Below, in pieces: positions 27,630 through 37,070 of a stretch of 49,102 nt of DNA (positions are counted from its first letter, which is position 1; every line of letters starts with the position of its first letter). Under the pieces are notes generated by a model. That model searched no databases, was not told where the DNA came from, and saw only the letters and a program-made list of their open reading frames with translations. The position numbers and the translations under genes are program-made. Origin of the DNA: Streptomyces actuosus (GTDB lineage Bacteria; Actinomycetota; Actinomycetes; Streptomycetales; Streptomycetaceae); the NCBI RefSeq assembly GCF_016921115.1, contig NZ_JAFFZS010000045.1, positions 1-49,102 of the forward strand. The letters run 5' to 3'.

Positions 27630-28076
27630 GTGGGCCCGCAGCAGCGCGATGAATCCGCCGAGTTCATCGGTGTAGCGGGCCGGGCCGCCGAGCATCTCGA
27701 CGAAGAGCACTGGCTGCAGCGGTTCACCCCGCGACGACGGGGCAGCAAGTGGTCCAAGGTGAACCGGGAGAAGGCCACCGATCTGATCGAGCGGGGCCGG
27801 ATGCGGCCCGCCGGTCTGCGCGAGGTGGAGAAAGCCAAGGCTGACGGCCGTTGGGAGGCGGCTCACACGGCGCAGAGCAAGGCGACGGTACCCGACGACC
27901 TCCAGGCCGCCCTGGACGCGGCACCGGCAGCCCGCGACTTCTTCGCCGCTCTGGACGGCCGCAACCGGTACGCGATCCTGCACCGACTGGAGGACGCCAA
28001 GAAGGCGGAGACCCGGGCGGCGCGCATCGAGAAGTTCGTCGCCATGCTCGCCGAGGGGAAGAAGCTCCATCCCTGA
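27630..28076 (+). CDS. YdeI/OmpD-associated family protein, N-terminally truncated
   Basis: A 148-codon frame. From residue 22 it matches the family closely: HLDEEHWLQRFTPRRRGSKW, SKVNREKATDLIERGRMRPA, GLREVEKAKADGRWEA, then the C-terminal YdeI domain VPDDLQAALDAAPAARDFFA, ALDGRNRYAILHRLEDAKKA and ETRAARIEKFVAMLAEGKK. The usual first 50-60 residues (the W--WL---h----gvWL and LC-GWIDGq segments) are absent, replaced by unrelated sequence. The gene has therefore lost its start and is probably a pseudogene. Homologues are linked to bacteriocin or peptide resistance in some bacteria, but function is poorly defined. Confidence 0.65.
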   Translation: MGPQQRDESAEFIGVAGRAAEHLDEEHWLQRFTPRRRGSKWSKVNREKATDLIERGRMRPAGLREVEKAKADGRWEAAHTAQSKATVPDDLQAALDAAPAARDFFAALDGRNRYAILHRLEDAKKAETRAARIEKFVAMLAEGKKLHP

Positions 28077-28247
28077 GGCGCCCGGGTCGGCCCCTCCGAC
28101 TCCGAACGCACCACGGTCGAGCGTTCCGCTGCACCGGTACTCCGCCACGAGGTCCCTGACCGCGGCTTCATGAAGCCATCACCGACACCATCGACCCGCC
28201 CCCTCTCGGCGCAGGCAACCGACCACCACTCGCCGCACAGACAACGC

Positions 28248-28275
28248 CCCCCGCGAGAAGACTGCCGCGCGGGGG
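28248..28275. terminator. Terminator-like hairpin
   Basis: CCCCCGCG (28248-28255) pairs with CGCGGGGG (28268-28275) around a 12-base loop in the 490-base gap between the YdeI relic and the lectin gene. No gene was recognised in the rest of that gap. Confidence 0.5.
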
Positions 28276-28591
28276 CTCCGTCCCGTGCGTGCCGCGCTCC
28301 GTCCGGGCCGCCGACGACGCAGGGCGCTTCTCCTCATATCTGCGCAGAGGCCTGGGCACTTGACGCCACGTATGGCTGACCTCCACTATTCCATCCCGAA
28401 GAGCTCAGAAGAGACCGCAGTCATTGCTCGGGACAGAGAGGTCAGCATCGGCCCGGTCATCTCCTCCTCAGGACAACCGCCTCAGTGAGCAACCCATCGG
28501 GCCCGGCTGACGTGCCCTCCCCCTCCCACAGGCAAGACAGGCAAGGCAAGCACCAACGCTTGTGTACATGCACGAGGAGCACGTAACCCCG

Positions 28592-29896
28592 ATGGCCGCC
28601 GACGACTCCCTACTCCTGCGTGCCTTCCGCAGTCTGCATCCGGCCGCGCAGGCGGCCCTGTGCCCCGAACTGGCCGAGACGTCGGAAGACGCCGCATCGG
28701 CTTCCGGGGCCGAGACGAGGAGCATCAGCGCCGCCTCCGCTCGACGACAGTTGAGCGAGGCGTATGTGAGGTCCTACGCAGCCGAGGCCCCCAGCCGAAC
28801 CTGCCGTCACCTCACCGCCGTGATGGACGACGCGGTGCGAGGCGGCGTCTCCCACCGCTCCCAGGACCTGGATCTCCACGCCGACGCGTGCCGGAGCTGT
28901 TCTCGCGTCCGCGCCGAACTCACCACCGTGCAGAGCGCCGCTGCGGGCGTCCTCAACAGAATTCTGGTCGACTCCGCAAGCGCTGCCGCGGTCGCCGTGC
29001 AGGCGGCGGACGGCGACGAGGACCGCCCGGCCCCCGGGGAGCCGGCGCCGGGCACCACCGCGTCCGCGGAGCGGACCCGCGCACCGGGCCGTACCCGTCG
29101 ACTGCGGGCGCTGGTGGCGGCCTCGCCGTTGCGTGCCGCCGCCGTGGCAGGAGTGACCGTGACGGCGCTCACGGCGGCTGTCGTCGTCCTGCCGCGCCAC
29201 CCCGAGGGCGCCAGGAGGCCCCTGGCCCTCGCGACCGTCACGCCTCCGGGGTCGGCTCTCCCAGCCGCCGAGCCGTCAGCCATCGTGTCGGCCGCTCCTT
29301 CCCGGTCGGCAGCCGCCACCTCCGGGCCGGCGACATCCCTTCCCACTTCGGCCGCTCCTGCCGACACCTCGGGGCCGGCCACCGCTGCCAAGGCCAAGGC
29401 GCCCGCCGCTCCCGCCGGGAGCACACCGACCCGACCACCGGCCGGCTTCCAACTCGTCAACAGGAGCACCGGCCTCTGCGTGGGCGTGCAGAGCGAAGCC
29501 GCCGGAGCGACGTTGCGCCTGGAGGACTGCGGCGCGGGCGCCCGGCAGCGATGGGAGACCGTGGAGGCCGGCTACGGCGCGTACCGGATCCGCAACGTGG
29601 GTACGAACAAATGCCTCGACGGCACCAGCGGCGGCGGAAACGTCGTCAGGGTCGTCCAGAACGACTGCCGCGACCGCCAGTCCACCCAGCTGTGGATGAT
29701 CGAGCCCCAGGCGGATGCGGGAGCCTTCCGCCTGTACTTCGTGCCCCCGGTCCCCGCAAGCGACTATTCCTCGCACCTTCTCGGACCGGAGGACTGGTGG
29801 AGCGAGAACCCGCCCCGGAGGGGGTCGTATCTCGCCCAACTGCCCAACTACTACAACTCCGAGAGTTTCTTCTTCGTGATGAACCGGAGCTCGTGA
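28592..29896 (+). CDS. Membrane-anchored ricin-type lectin with sigma-region-4-like and anti-sigma (ZAS-like) N-terminus
   Basis: A 434-residue protein in four parts. Residues 1-75 form a helical segment resembling the degenerate sigma region 4 seen in Streptomyces RICIN proteins (SLLLRAFRSLHPAAQAAL, then RQLSEAYVRSYAAEAPSRTC). Next comes a zinc-type motif HADACRSCSRVRAEL, i.e. H-x3-C-x2-C as in ZAS anti-sigma factors. One membrane helix follows (AAAVAGVTVTALTAAVVVLP), then a long Ala/Pro/Thr/Ser linker of about 90 residues. The C-terminal beta-trefoil has GFQLVNRSTGLCVGVQSEAA, QRWETVEAGYGAYRIRNVGT and NKCLDGTSGGGNVVRV. The arrangement suggests outside sugar sensing coupled to transcription, but no sigma-factor gene is adjacent. 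ATG 28592 has GAGGAG 12 bases upstream; GTG 28562 or ATG 28568 are possible. Confidence 0.75.
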   Translation: MAADDSLLLRAFRSLHPAAQAALCPELAETSEDAASASGAETRSISAASARRQLSEAYVRSYAAEAPSRTCRHLTAVMDDAVRGGVSHRSQDLDLHADACRSCSRVRAELTTVQSAAAGVLNRILVDSASAAAVAVQAADGDEDRPAPGEPAPGTTASAERTRAPGRTRRLRALVAASPLRAAAVAGVTVTALTAAVVVLPRHPEGARRPLALATVTPPGSALPAAEPSAIVSAAPSRSAAATSGPATSLPTSAAPADTSGPATAAKAKAPAAPAGSTPTRPPAGFQLVNRSTGLCVGVQSEAAGATLRLEDCGAGARQRWETVEAGYGAYRIRNVGTNKCLDGTSGGGNVVRVVQNDCRDRQSTQLWMIEPQADAGAFRLYFVPPVPASDYSSHLLGPEDWWSENPPRRGSYLAQLPNYYNSESFFFVMNRSS

Positions 29897-29931
29897 CGTT
29901 TGATCACTCCACTCCCCCGAAGACACGAGGC

Positions 29932-29966
29932 GGTGCCGAGTGCGTTCAGCGCACGCACTCGGCACC
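29932..29966 (+). terminator. Intrinsic terminator after the membrane lectin
   Basis: GGTGCCGAGTGCG (29932-29944) pairs perfectly over 13 bases with CGCACTCGGCACC (29954-29966), 35 bases beyond the stop. Confidence 0.8.
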
Positions 29967-29983
29967 CAGGCAGCACGCGCGCT

Positions 29984-30009
29984 GTCCCTCCGGCCGCGGC
30001 CGGAGGGAC
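29984..30009. repeat. Perfect 26-bp palindrome
   Basis: The 13-base arm GTCCCTCCGGCCG is followed directly by its reverse complement with no loop. It lies 18 bases beyond the terminator and before an IS5 relic. It could be a second terminator or an element end. Confidence 0.6.
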
Positions 30010-30087
30010 GCGCCTGTCACCGGACGACGCGGATAGCGCACCAGCCGGACGGGGCGGAGGAGCACCCCGGCCCCGTCACCGGGCCGC

Positions 30088-30327
30088 TCACGAGCGATGC
30101 CGGTGGAACTCCGCTGTCACCGGAGCGAGGGGGTGTTGCCGAGGATGAGGTCGCACGATCACCGACCTGAGGATCGCAGTGACGGTCAGGGTGCCGTTGA
30201 AGACGTAGCCGCGCTTGTCGTAGCAGGTGGCCACCGCGCGGAACTGCTTCCACTTGTTCACACACCGCTCGACCGCGTTGCGACGACGGTACTGCGCCTT
30301 GTCGAATGCGAGGGGCCGGCCACCGGC
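30088..30327 (-). pseudogene. IS5-family transposase, C-terminal fragment
   Basis: The minus strand reads LAFDKAQYRRRNAVERCVNK, then WKQFRAVATCYDKRGYVFNG with TLTVTAILRSVI. YRRRNAVERCVNKWK is the Y-(2)-R-(3)-E-(6)-K signature of IS4/IS5 transposases and contains the last catalytic Glu. The rest of the protein upstream is absent, replaced at about 30330-30345 by an RHS reading frame, so this is a truncated copy that joined or interrupted the RHS gene. Confidence 0.8.
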
Positions 30328-30344
30328 TGAAGTTTCCCCGTGAT

Positions 30345-30927
30345 CCTGGACACTCTTCTTCTACGCTGCGAGTGCTTGGTCGTTCTGGAGCCGCTGGCGT
30401 GTCTCGTGGGGTGGATGTGAACTTCGTCGTTCCGTCGGTCAGTCGGCGGTTGCGGGCGTCGAACGTCGCCGTCGTCGAGCCCGCCTTGGTGCGGTTGCCC
30501 GCCGCGTCCCACTCGTACACCGTGGTGGTGCCGTTCTTCGTCCAGGACGTCAGGCGGGTCGCCTCGTCGTAGCCGCAGGTGTTGTCACCGGCTCCCGCCG
30601 TACCCCCGTCTTCTTCGACGTCAGGTTGTCGTCCAGGTCGTAGCCGTACGTGGTCGATGCAACGGTCGTCGTACCGTCCGGGCTGGTGACCTTGTCGCCG
30701 GTCAGGCGGCCCAGGCTGTCGTAGGAATAGGTGCGCTTACCCTTGACGCCGTCGGGTTCGGTGACGTACTGCTCCAGGCGCGGACGGCCCGCCGCGTCGA
30801 AGTCGTGCCAGATGCCGTAGCCGGTCAGATCGTCCCACGTCCAGTCGAGGCGCCCGGCACTGTCATAGCCGCAACTCTTCGATCTCTCGGAAAGAGAGCG
30901 GGAAGCGGTGATACAGCCACACTGCAT
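30345..30927 (-). pseudogene. RHS/YD-repeat protein fragment
   Basis: Minus-strand frames hold successive YD repeats: CGYDSAGRLDWTWDDLTGYG, FDAAGRPRLEQYVTEPDG, YSYDSLGRLTGDKVTSPDGT and YGYDLDDNLTSKKTG. After a frame change near 30590 come CGYDEATRLTSW and YEWDAAGNRTKAGSTTATFD with ARNRRLTDG. RHS proteins form secreted shells that carry C-terminal toxins. Here only about 190 residues remain, with a frameshift. The side that would carry the toxin tip is cut by the IS5 relic, so no toxin domain is present in this window. Confidence 0.75.
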
Positions 30928-31162
30928 GGGAGATGACCTCCGCCGGGAATCGCAACCCCCTGTACGACACCACCGCCCCGGTCTCCACGGCCAGCCCCCC
31001 AGGTGATCAACAAACCCGGCGGTTCATCCCGCCCGCGAGCGGCTGGGCGGGCGGGCCGGGTGTGCCGTCCCACCGGCGTTCGGCGGTCGGTTGCCGGGGC
31101 GTTACCAGCCGGGCGGGGTCGTCATGCTCATCCGGGCACCCCAGGGGCGGCCTCCGCGCCTC

Positions 31163-31948
31163 CTACAGAGGGGTGACGTACGCACCCGAGATGCCGCCGT
31201 CGACCAGGAAGTCCGTGGCGTTGACGAACGACGAGTCGTCGCTGGCGAGGAACGCCACGGCTGCGGCGATCTCCTCCGCGTCCGCGAACCGGCCGAGCGG
31301 GATGTGCACCAGGCGCCGTGCGGCCCGCTCGGGGTCCTTGGCGAACAGTTCCTGGAGCAGCGGGGTGTTGACCGGACCGGGGCACAGCGCGTTGACCCGG
31401 ATGCCCTCGCGGGCGAACTGCACACCGAGTTCGCGGGACATCGCGAGGACACCGCCCTTGGACGCGGTGTACGAGATCTGGGAGGTGGCGGCGCCCATCC
31501 GTGCGACGAACGACGCGGTGTTGATGATGGACCCCCTGCCCTGCCGCTGCATGTAGGGGATGGCGGTCTTGCAGCACAGGTACACGGAGGTCAGGTTGAC
31601 CTCTTGGACCCGCTTCCACGCCTCCAGGCCGGTATCCAGGATCGAGTCGTCGTCGGAGGGCGAGATGCCCGCGTTGTTGAAGGCGATGTCGACGCTGCCG
31701 TAGGTGTCGAAGGCGGTCTTGAACAGGGCGTCGACCTGGTCGGCGTCGGTCACGTCGGCCTTCACGAAGGTACCGCCGACCTGCTCGGCCGCGGACTTGC
31801 CGGCGGTTTCGTCGATGTCGCCGCAGACGATGTTCGCCCCCTCGGAGGCGAGGCGGCGCGCGGTGGCGAGTCCGATGCCGCTGCCGGCGCCGGTGACGAC
31901 GGCGGTACGGCCGACGAGGCGACGGCACACAGGGGTTTCGGTGGTCAT
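31163..31948 (-). CDS. SDR-family NAD(P)-dependent oxidoreductase (probable alcohol dehydrogenase step)
   Basis: A 261-residue classical short-chain dehydrogenase. Cofactor motif TAVVTGAGSGIGLATARRLA (TGxxxGIG), NNAG at FNNAGISPSDDD, catalytic Ser in INTASFVARMG, and Tyr/Lys in YTASKGGVLAMSRELG; the C-terminal region is PLGRFADAEEIAAAVAFLAS. Asp in VCGDID after the second strand suggests NAD preference. It is the last gene of the glnA4-like/aldehyde dehydrogenase/SDR operon, five bases after the dehydrogenase stop. In the proposed pathway it would oxidise the hydroxyl of gamma-glutamylethanolamide to the aldehyde (inference); general 3-oxoacyl reductase activity cannot be excluded. Confidence 0.85.
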   Translation of the reverse strand: MTTETPVCRRLVGRTAVVTGAGSGIGLATARRLASEGANIVCGDIDETAGKSAAEQVGGTFVKADVTDADQVDALFKTAFDTYGSVDIAFNNAGISPSDDDSILDTGLEAWKRVQEVNLTSVYLCCKTAIPYMQRQGRGSIINTASFVARMGAATSQISYTASKGGVLAMSRELGVQFAREGIRVNALCPGPVNTPLLQELFAKDPERAARRLVHIPLGRFADAEEIAAAVAFLASDDSSFVNATDFLVDGGISGAYVTPL

Positions 31949-31953
31949 GGCGT

Positions 31954-33336
31954 TCAGGCCTCCGTGGCGATGAAGACGTTCTTGGTCTCGGTGAATGCGG
32001 TGAGGGCGTCGGGGCCGAGTTCGCGGCCGAGGCCTGACTGCCTGTAGCCGCCGAACGGGGTCCAGTAGCGGACGCTGGAGTGGGAGTTGACCGACAGGTT
32101 CCCGGCGGCGACGGCTCCGGAGACGCGTAGCGCTCGGCCGACGTCCCGGGTCCAGATGGATCCGGAGAGGCCGTAGTCGGTGGCGTTGGCGAGCCGGACG
32201 GCATCGTCCTCGTCGTCGAACGGCAGGACGACGGCGACCGGCCCGAAGACTTCCTCCACAGCGGCCGGCGCCTGCGGCTCGAGGCCGGTGAGGACGGTCG
32301 GCGGGAACCAGAAGCCGGGACCGGTGGGGGCGGTCCCGCGGATGCCGGGAAGGTCGCCGGGTACGTACGAACGCACCTTTTCCAGTTGGGTCTTGGAGAT
32401 CAGCGGGCCCATCTGGGTGTTCTCGTCCGCCGGGTCGCCGACGACGACGGACTCGACGGCCGGGGCGAGCAGCTCGACGAACCGCTCGTATACCGGTGCC
32501 TGCACGAGGATGCGGGTACGGGCGCAGCAATCCTGGCCGCTGTTGTCGAGGAAGGACATGGGAGCGGCCGCCGCTGCGGTCTCGAGGTCGGCGTCGGCGA
32601 AGACGATGTTGGGGCTCTTGCCGCCGAGCTCGAGGGTCACTCGTTTCACGCGGTCCGCGCAGGTCGACATGATCTGCTTGCCGATCCGGGTGGAGCCGGT
32701 GAACACGATCTTCGCGACACCCGGGTGGCGCACGAGGGCGTCCCCCGCGACGTCGCCGCGGCCCGGCAGCACCTGGAAGAGGTCCTCGGGGAGACCGGCC
32801 TCCAGGGCGAGCTCGGCGAGCCGCAGCGCGGTCAGCGGTGTGGTCTCGGCCGGCTTGAGGATGACGGCGTTGCCGGCGGCGAGGGCGGGGGCGGTGCCCC
32901 ATGCCGCGATCGGCATGGGGAAGTTCCACGGGGCGATCACCCCGACGACGCCGAGCGGTTCGAGGATGGTGAGGTCGATCCCGCCCGGTACGGGGATCTG
33001 GCGGCCGGTGAGCCGTTCGACTCCCCCGGCGGAGTAGTCGAGGAGATCACGGACGTTGCCTGCCTCCCAGCGGGCATTGCCGATGGTGTGCCCCGCCTCG
33101 CGCACCTCCAGCTGCGCGAGTTCCTCCACGTGGGCGTCGACGGCGGCGGCGAACCGGCGCAGGTGCCGGGCGCGGTCCGCCGGTGACGCCGCGGCCCAGG
33201 TGCGCTGGGCCCGGGCGGCCCTGGCCACGGCGGCGTCGACGTCCTGTGCGACGGCGCCGGGGACGGTGGCGATGACTTCCTCGGTGGCCGGGTTCAGCAC
33301 ATCGAGTTCGTACGGTTGTGACAAGGGGTGCCTCAC
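31954..33336 (-). CDS. Aldehyde dehydrogenase
   Basis: A 460-residue ALDH-superfamily enzyme. Visible motifs: EPLGVVGVIAPWNFPMPIAA (Asn of the oxyanion hole), ILKPAETTPLTAL, VFTGSTRIGKQI, the general-base Glu in VTLELGGKSPNIVF, the nucleophile region NSGQDCCARTRILV and EEVFGPVAVVLPF. It is most like betaine-aldehyde/gamma-glutamyl-aminobutyraldehyde dehydrogenases. Its ATG overlaps the stop of the glutamine-synthetase-like gene (ATGA), so they are coupled. It probably turns the gamma-glutamyl aldehyde into its acid in the ethanolamine route (inference). Confidence 0.88.
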   Translation of the reverse strand: MRHPLSQPYELDVLNPATEEVIATVPGAVAQDVDAAVARAARAQRTWAAASPADRARHLRRFAAAVDAHVEELAQLEVREAGHTIGNARWEAGNVRDLLDYSAGGVERLTGRQIPVPGGIDLTILEPLGVVGVIAPWNFPMPIAAWGTAPALAAGNAVILKPAETTPLTALRLAELALEAGLPEDLFQVLPGRGDVAGDALVRHPGVAKIVFTGSTRIGKQIMSTCADRVKRVTLELGGKSPNIVFADADLETAAAAAPMSFLDNSGQDCCARTRILVQAPVYERFVELLAPAVESVVVGDPADENTQMGPLISKTQLEKVRSYVPGDLPGIRGTAPTGPGFWFPPTVLTGLEPQAPAAVEEVFGPVAVVLPFDDEDDAVRLANATDYGLSGSIWTRDVGRALRVSGAVAAGNLSVNSHSSVRYWTPFGGYRQSGLGRELGPDALTAFTETKNVFIATEA

Positions 33337-34697
33337 ATGCGTTCGAAGGAGCGACGCAGCTCCCAGTCGGTCACCGCGGCGTCGAAGGCTTCCTGTTCGA
33401 CGCGCGCCATGTTGCGGTAGTGGGCGACGACTTCGTCCCCGAAGGCGGCCTTCGCAAGGGGGCTGTTCTCCCAGAGCTCCGCGGCCTCCCGGAGGGTGGT
33501 CGGGACGTGTGCGTAGTCACCGCTGTAGGCGTTGCCGGCGCAGACCTCCGGCAGCTCCAGCCGGTTCTCGATGCCGTACAGTCCGGCGGCGACCAGACCG
33601 GCGACGGCGAGGTGCGGATTGACGTCGCCGCCGGGGAGCCGGTTCTCGAAACGCGTCGAACGTCCGTGGCCGACGACGCGCAGCGCGCAGGTGCGATTGT
33701 CGTAGCCCCAGGCGGCGGCGGTGGGGGCGAAGGAACCCGGCTGGAAGCGCTTGTAGGAGTTGATGTTCGGCGCGTACAGCAGGGAGAAGTCGCGCAGCGC
33801 TGCGAGCTGGCCGGCCAGGAAGTGCCGCATGACCGGGGACATCCCGTGGTTGCCGTCGCCGGCCATCACGTTGTGGCCGTCAGCGTCGGTGAGCGAGAGG
33901 TGGATGTGGCAGGAATTGCCCTCGCGCTCGTTGTACTTCGCCATGAAGGTGAGCGAGACGCCTTCCTGCGCGGCGATCTCCTTGGCGCCGGTCTTGTAGA
34001 CCGCGTGCTGGTCGCAGGTCACGAGGGCCTCGTCGTAGCGGAAGGCGATCTCGTGCTGCCCCGGGTTGCACTCGCCCTTGGCCGACTCGACGGTCAGTCC
34101 GGCACCGGCCATCTCGTTGCGGATGCGGCGCAGCAGCGGCTCGATGCGGCCGGTGCCGAGCACCGAGTAGTCGATATTGTACTGATTGGCGGGGGTCAGG
34201 CCCCGGTAGTCGCGGTCCCAGGCTTGCTCGTAGGTGTCCTTGAAGACGATGAACTCCAGCTCCGTGCCCACCTGGGCGGTGTAGCCGTGGGCGGCGAGGC
34301 GGTCGAGCTGGCGGCGCAGGATCTGCCGGGGGGCGGCGACGACGGGGCTGCCGTCGTTCCAGGCGAGGTCCGCGATCAACATCGCGGTGCCCTCGTTCCA
34401 CGGGACACGACGCAGGGTGGCGAGGTCGGGGTGCATCGCGAAGTCGCCGTAGCCGCGGTCCCACGAGGACATCTCGTAGCCGTCGACGGTGTTCATCTCG
34501 GTGTCGACGGCGAGGAGGTAGTTGCAGCCCTCCGTGCCGTGTTCCAAGACCTCGTCGAGGAAGAACGGCGCGGCGAACCGTTTGCCCTGTAGCCGCCCCT
34601 GCATATCGGGGAAGGCCAGGACTACGGTATCGATCTCACCGCTCGCGACGAGAGCCCTCAGCTCCTCGACGGTCAGCGGGGGTGTGCGGTCTGCCAC
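33333..34697 (-). CDS. Glutamine-synthetase-family gamma-glutamyl ligase, GlnA4-like
   Basis: A 454-residue class III-type GS-like enzyme: short N-terminal beta-grasp (VVLAFPDMQGRLQGKRFAAP), then the catalytic domain with VGTELEFIVFKDTYEQAWDR (metal Glu), AKGECNPGQHEIAFRYDEAL (metal/glutamate site), FMAKYNEREGNSCHIHLSLT (ATP/His metal site) and RVVGHGRSTRFENRLPGGDV (Arg cluster). The GS adenylylation loop is not evident. Such enzymes join glutamate to amines rather than ammonia; the neighbours (ethanolamine-type permease, dehydrogenases, gamma-glutamyl hydrolase) favour gamma-glutamylethanolamide synthetase. A gamma-glutamylpolyamine synthetase is the alternative. GTG 34697 has AGGAGG eight bases upstream. 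Confidence 0.82.
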   Translation of the reverse strand: MADRTPPLTVEELRALVASGEIDTVVLAFPDMQGRLQGKRFAAPFFLDEVLEHGTEGCNYLLAVDTEMNTVDGYEMSSWDRGYGDFAMHPDLATLRRVPWNEGTAMLIADLAWNDGSPVVAAPRQILRRQLDRLAAHGYTAQVGTELEFIVFKDTYEQAWDRDYRGLTPANQYNIDYSVLGTGRIEPLLRRIRNEMAGAGLTVESAKGECNPGQHEIAFRYDEALVTCDQHAVYKTGAKEIAAQEGVSLTFMAKYNEREGNSCHIHLSLTDADGHNVMAGDGNHGMSPVMRHFLAGQLAALRDFSLLYAPNINSYKRFQPGSFAPTAAAWGYDNRTCALRVVGHGRSTRFENRLPGGDVNPHLAVAGLVAAGLYGIENRLELPEVCAGNAYSGDYAHVPTTLREAAELWENSPLAKAAFGDEVVAHYRNMARVEQEAFDAAVTDWELRRSFERM

Positions 34698-34733
34698 GGG
34701 ATCTGCCTCCTAAGGTCAGCCGGAGAGCCATAA

Positions 34734-34749
34734 GGTATTGCCGAAGACC
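34734..34749. promoter_or_regulatory. Candidate FadR/GntR operator between divergent glnA-like and fadR-like genes
   Basis: GGTATT-gccg-AAGACC is an inverted repeat (five of six positions match) of the GGT...ACC type used by FadR-subfamily regulators. It lies in the 78-base divergent gap, 37 bases before the ligase start and 27 before the regulator start, so it could control both. Confidence 0.45.
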
Positions 34750-34775
34750 ATTGCTTGGGAAGGGGAATCCACAAC

Positions 34776-35504
34776 GTGACGGAGAAGAGCGAGTCCGCGG
34801 ACCGGCTGACGTCCGTGCTGAGGCCGGTGCGCGGGGGCAACGGCTTCGAAGAGGCATTGGAGCAGATCCTCCAGGTCGTGCGGCTCGGGCTGGTGCCCGG
34901 CGGCGAACGGCTGCCGGCCGAACGCGAGCTTGCCGAGCGGATGGGGATCAGCCGGGTCACCCTGCGCGAGGTGCTGAAGGTCCTCCAGGAAGAGGGCCTG
35001 GTGGAGAGCCGTCGCGGGCGCTACGGCGGGACGTTCGTCATACACCGGCAGGGCACCGGGAGCGAGGACGAGCTGCGTCGCCGCATCGCAGCGATCGACG
35101 TCGAGGACACCCTGCGTTTCCGGGAGGTGTTGGAGGTCGGGGCCGCCGGGGTGTGCGCCACCCACGGGCTCGCCGCGGAGGGCGCTGCACGGTTGCGCAC
35201 GGCGCTGACGGCGACCCGCGACGCCCCGCTGGACGACTACCGGCGGTGTGACACGCTGCTGCACCTCACGCTGGCCGAGCTGTCCGGGTCCCCGACCCTC
35301 ACCACGCAGTACGCGGCCGTTCGGGCGACGGTGAACGACCTGCTGGACTGCATCCCGCTGCTCGTGCGGAACCTGGAGCACTCCCAGCAGCAGCACGTGG
35401 CGCTGGTGGACGCGGTCCTCGAGAGGGACGCGGACGCGGCGCGCGAGGTGATGCGCGAGCACTGCGCGGGCACGGCGGCGCTCCTGCGCGGCTTCCTCAC
35501 GTGA
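34776..35504 (+). CDS. FadR-type GntR regulator (FCD domain)
   Basis: A 242-residue protein. Winged helix at residues 20-85: FEEALEQILQVVRLGLVPGG, ERLPAERELAERMGISRVTL and REVLKVLQEEGLVESRRGRY. The C-terminal FCD ligand domain has DTLRFREVLEVGAAGVCATH, LLHLTLAELSGSPTL and a metal-type His in EHSQQQHVALVDAVLERDAD. GTG 34776 sits after AAGGGGA; a TTG seven codons upstream is possible. It is divergent from the ligase operon and followed by the permease and hydrolase genes, placing it as the local regulator of amine utilisation. In S. coelicolor, GntR-type control of a similar locus has been reported, by my recollection. Confidence 0.87.
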   Translation: MTEKSESADRLTSVLRPVRGGNGFEEALEQILQVVRLGLVPGGERLPAERELAERMGISRVTLREVLKVLQEEGLVESRRGRYGGTFVIHRQGTGSEDELRRRIAAIDVEDTLRFREVLEVGAAGVCATHGLAAEGAARLRTALTATRDAPLDDYRRCDTLLHLTLAELSGSPTLTTQYAAVRATVNDLLDCIPLLVRNLEHSQQQHVALVDAVLERDADAAREVMREHCAGTAALLRGFLT

Positions 35505-35516
35505 TCCGAACGTAAC

Positions 35517-35529
35517 GCAAGGGTCTTGC
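35517..35529 (+). promoter_or_regulatory. Candidate second regulator site upstream of the permease
   Basis: GCAAG-GGT-CTTGC is an inverted repeat in the 89-base gap before the permease start. The stretch AAGGGTCTTGC resembles one half of the 34734-34749 site. Evidence is weak. Confidence 0.3.
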
Positions 35530-35593
35530 ATTTGCCCTCCCCCACCGCAAAGGTATGGCTCCATTCCATTGGGCCCGACGCGGGAGCTCTACC

Positions 35594-37039
<1,446 letters not shown>

Positions 37040-37070
37040 CTCCCCCTTCGGCCCAAGGAACGGACAAGCC

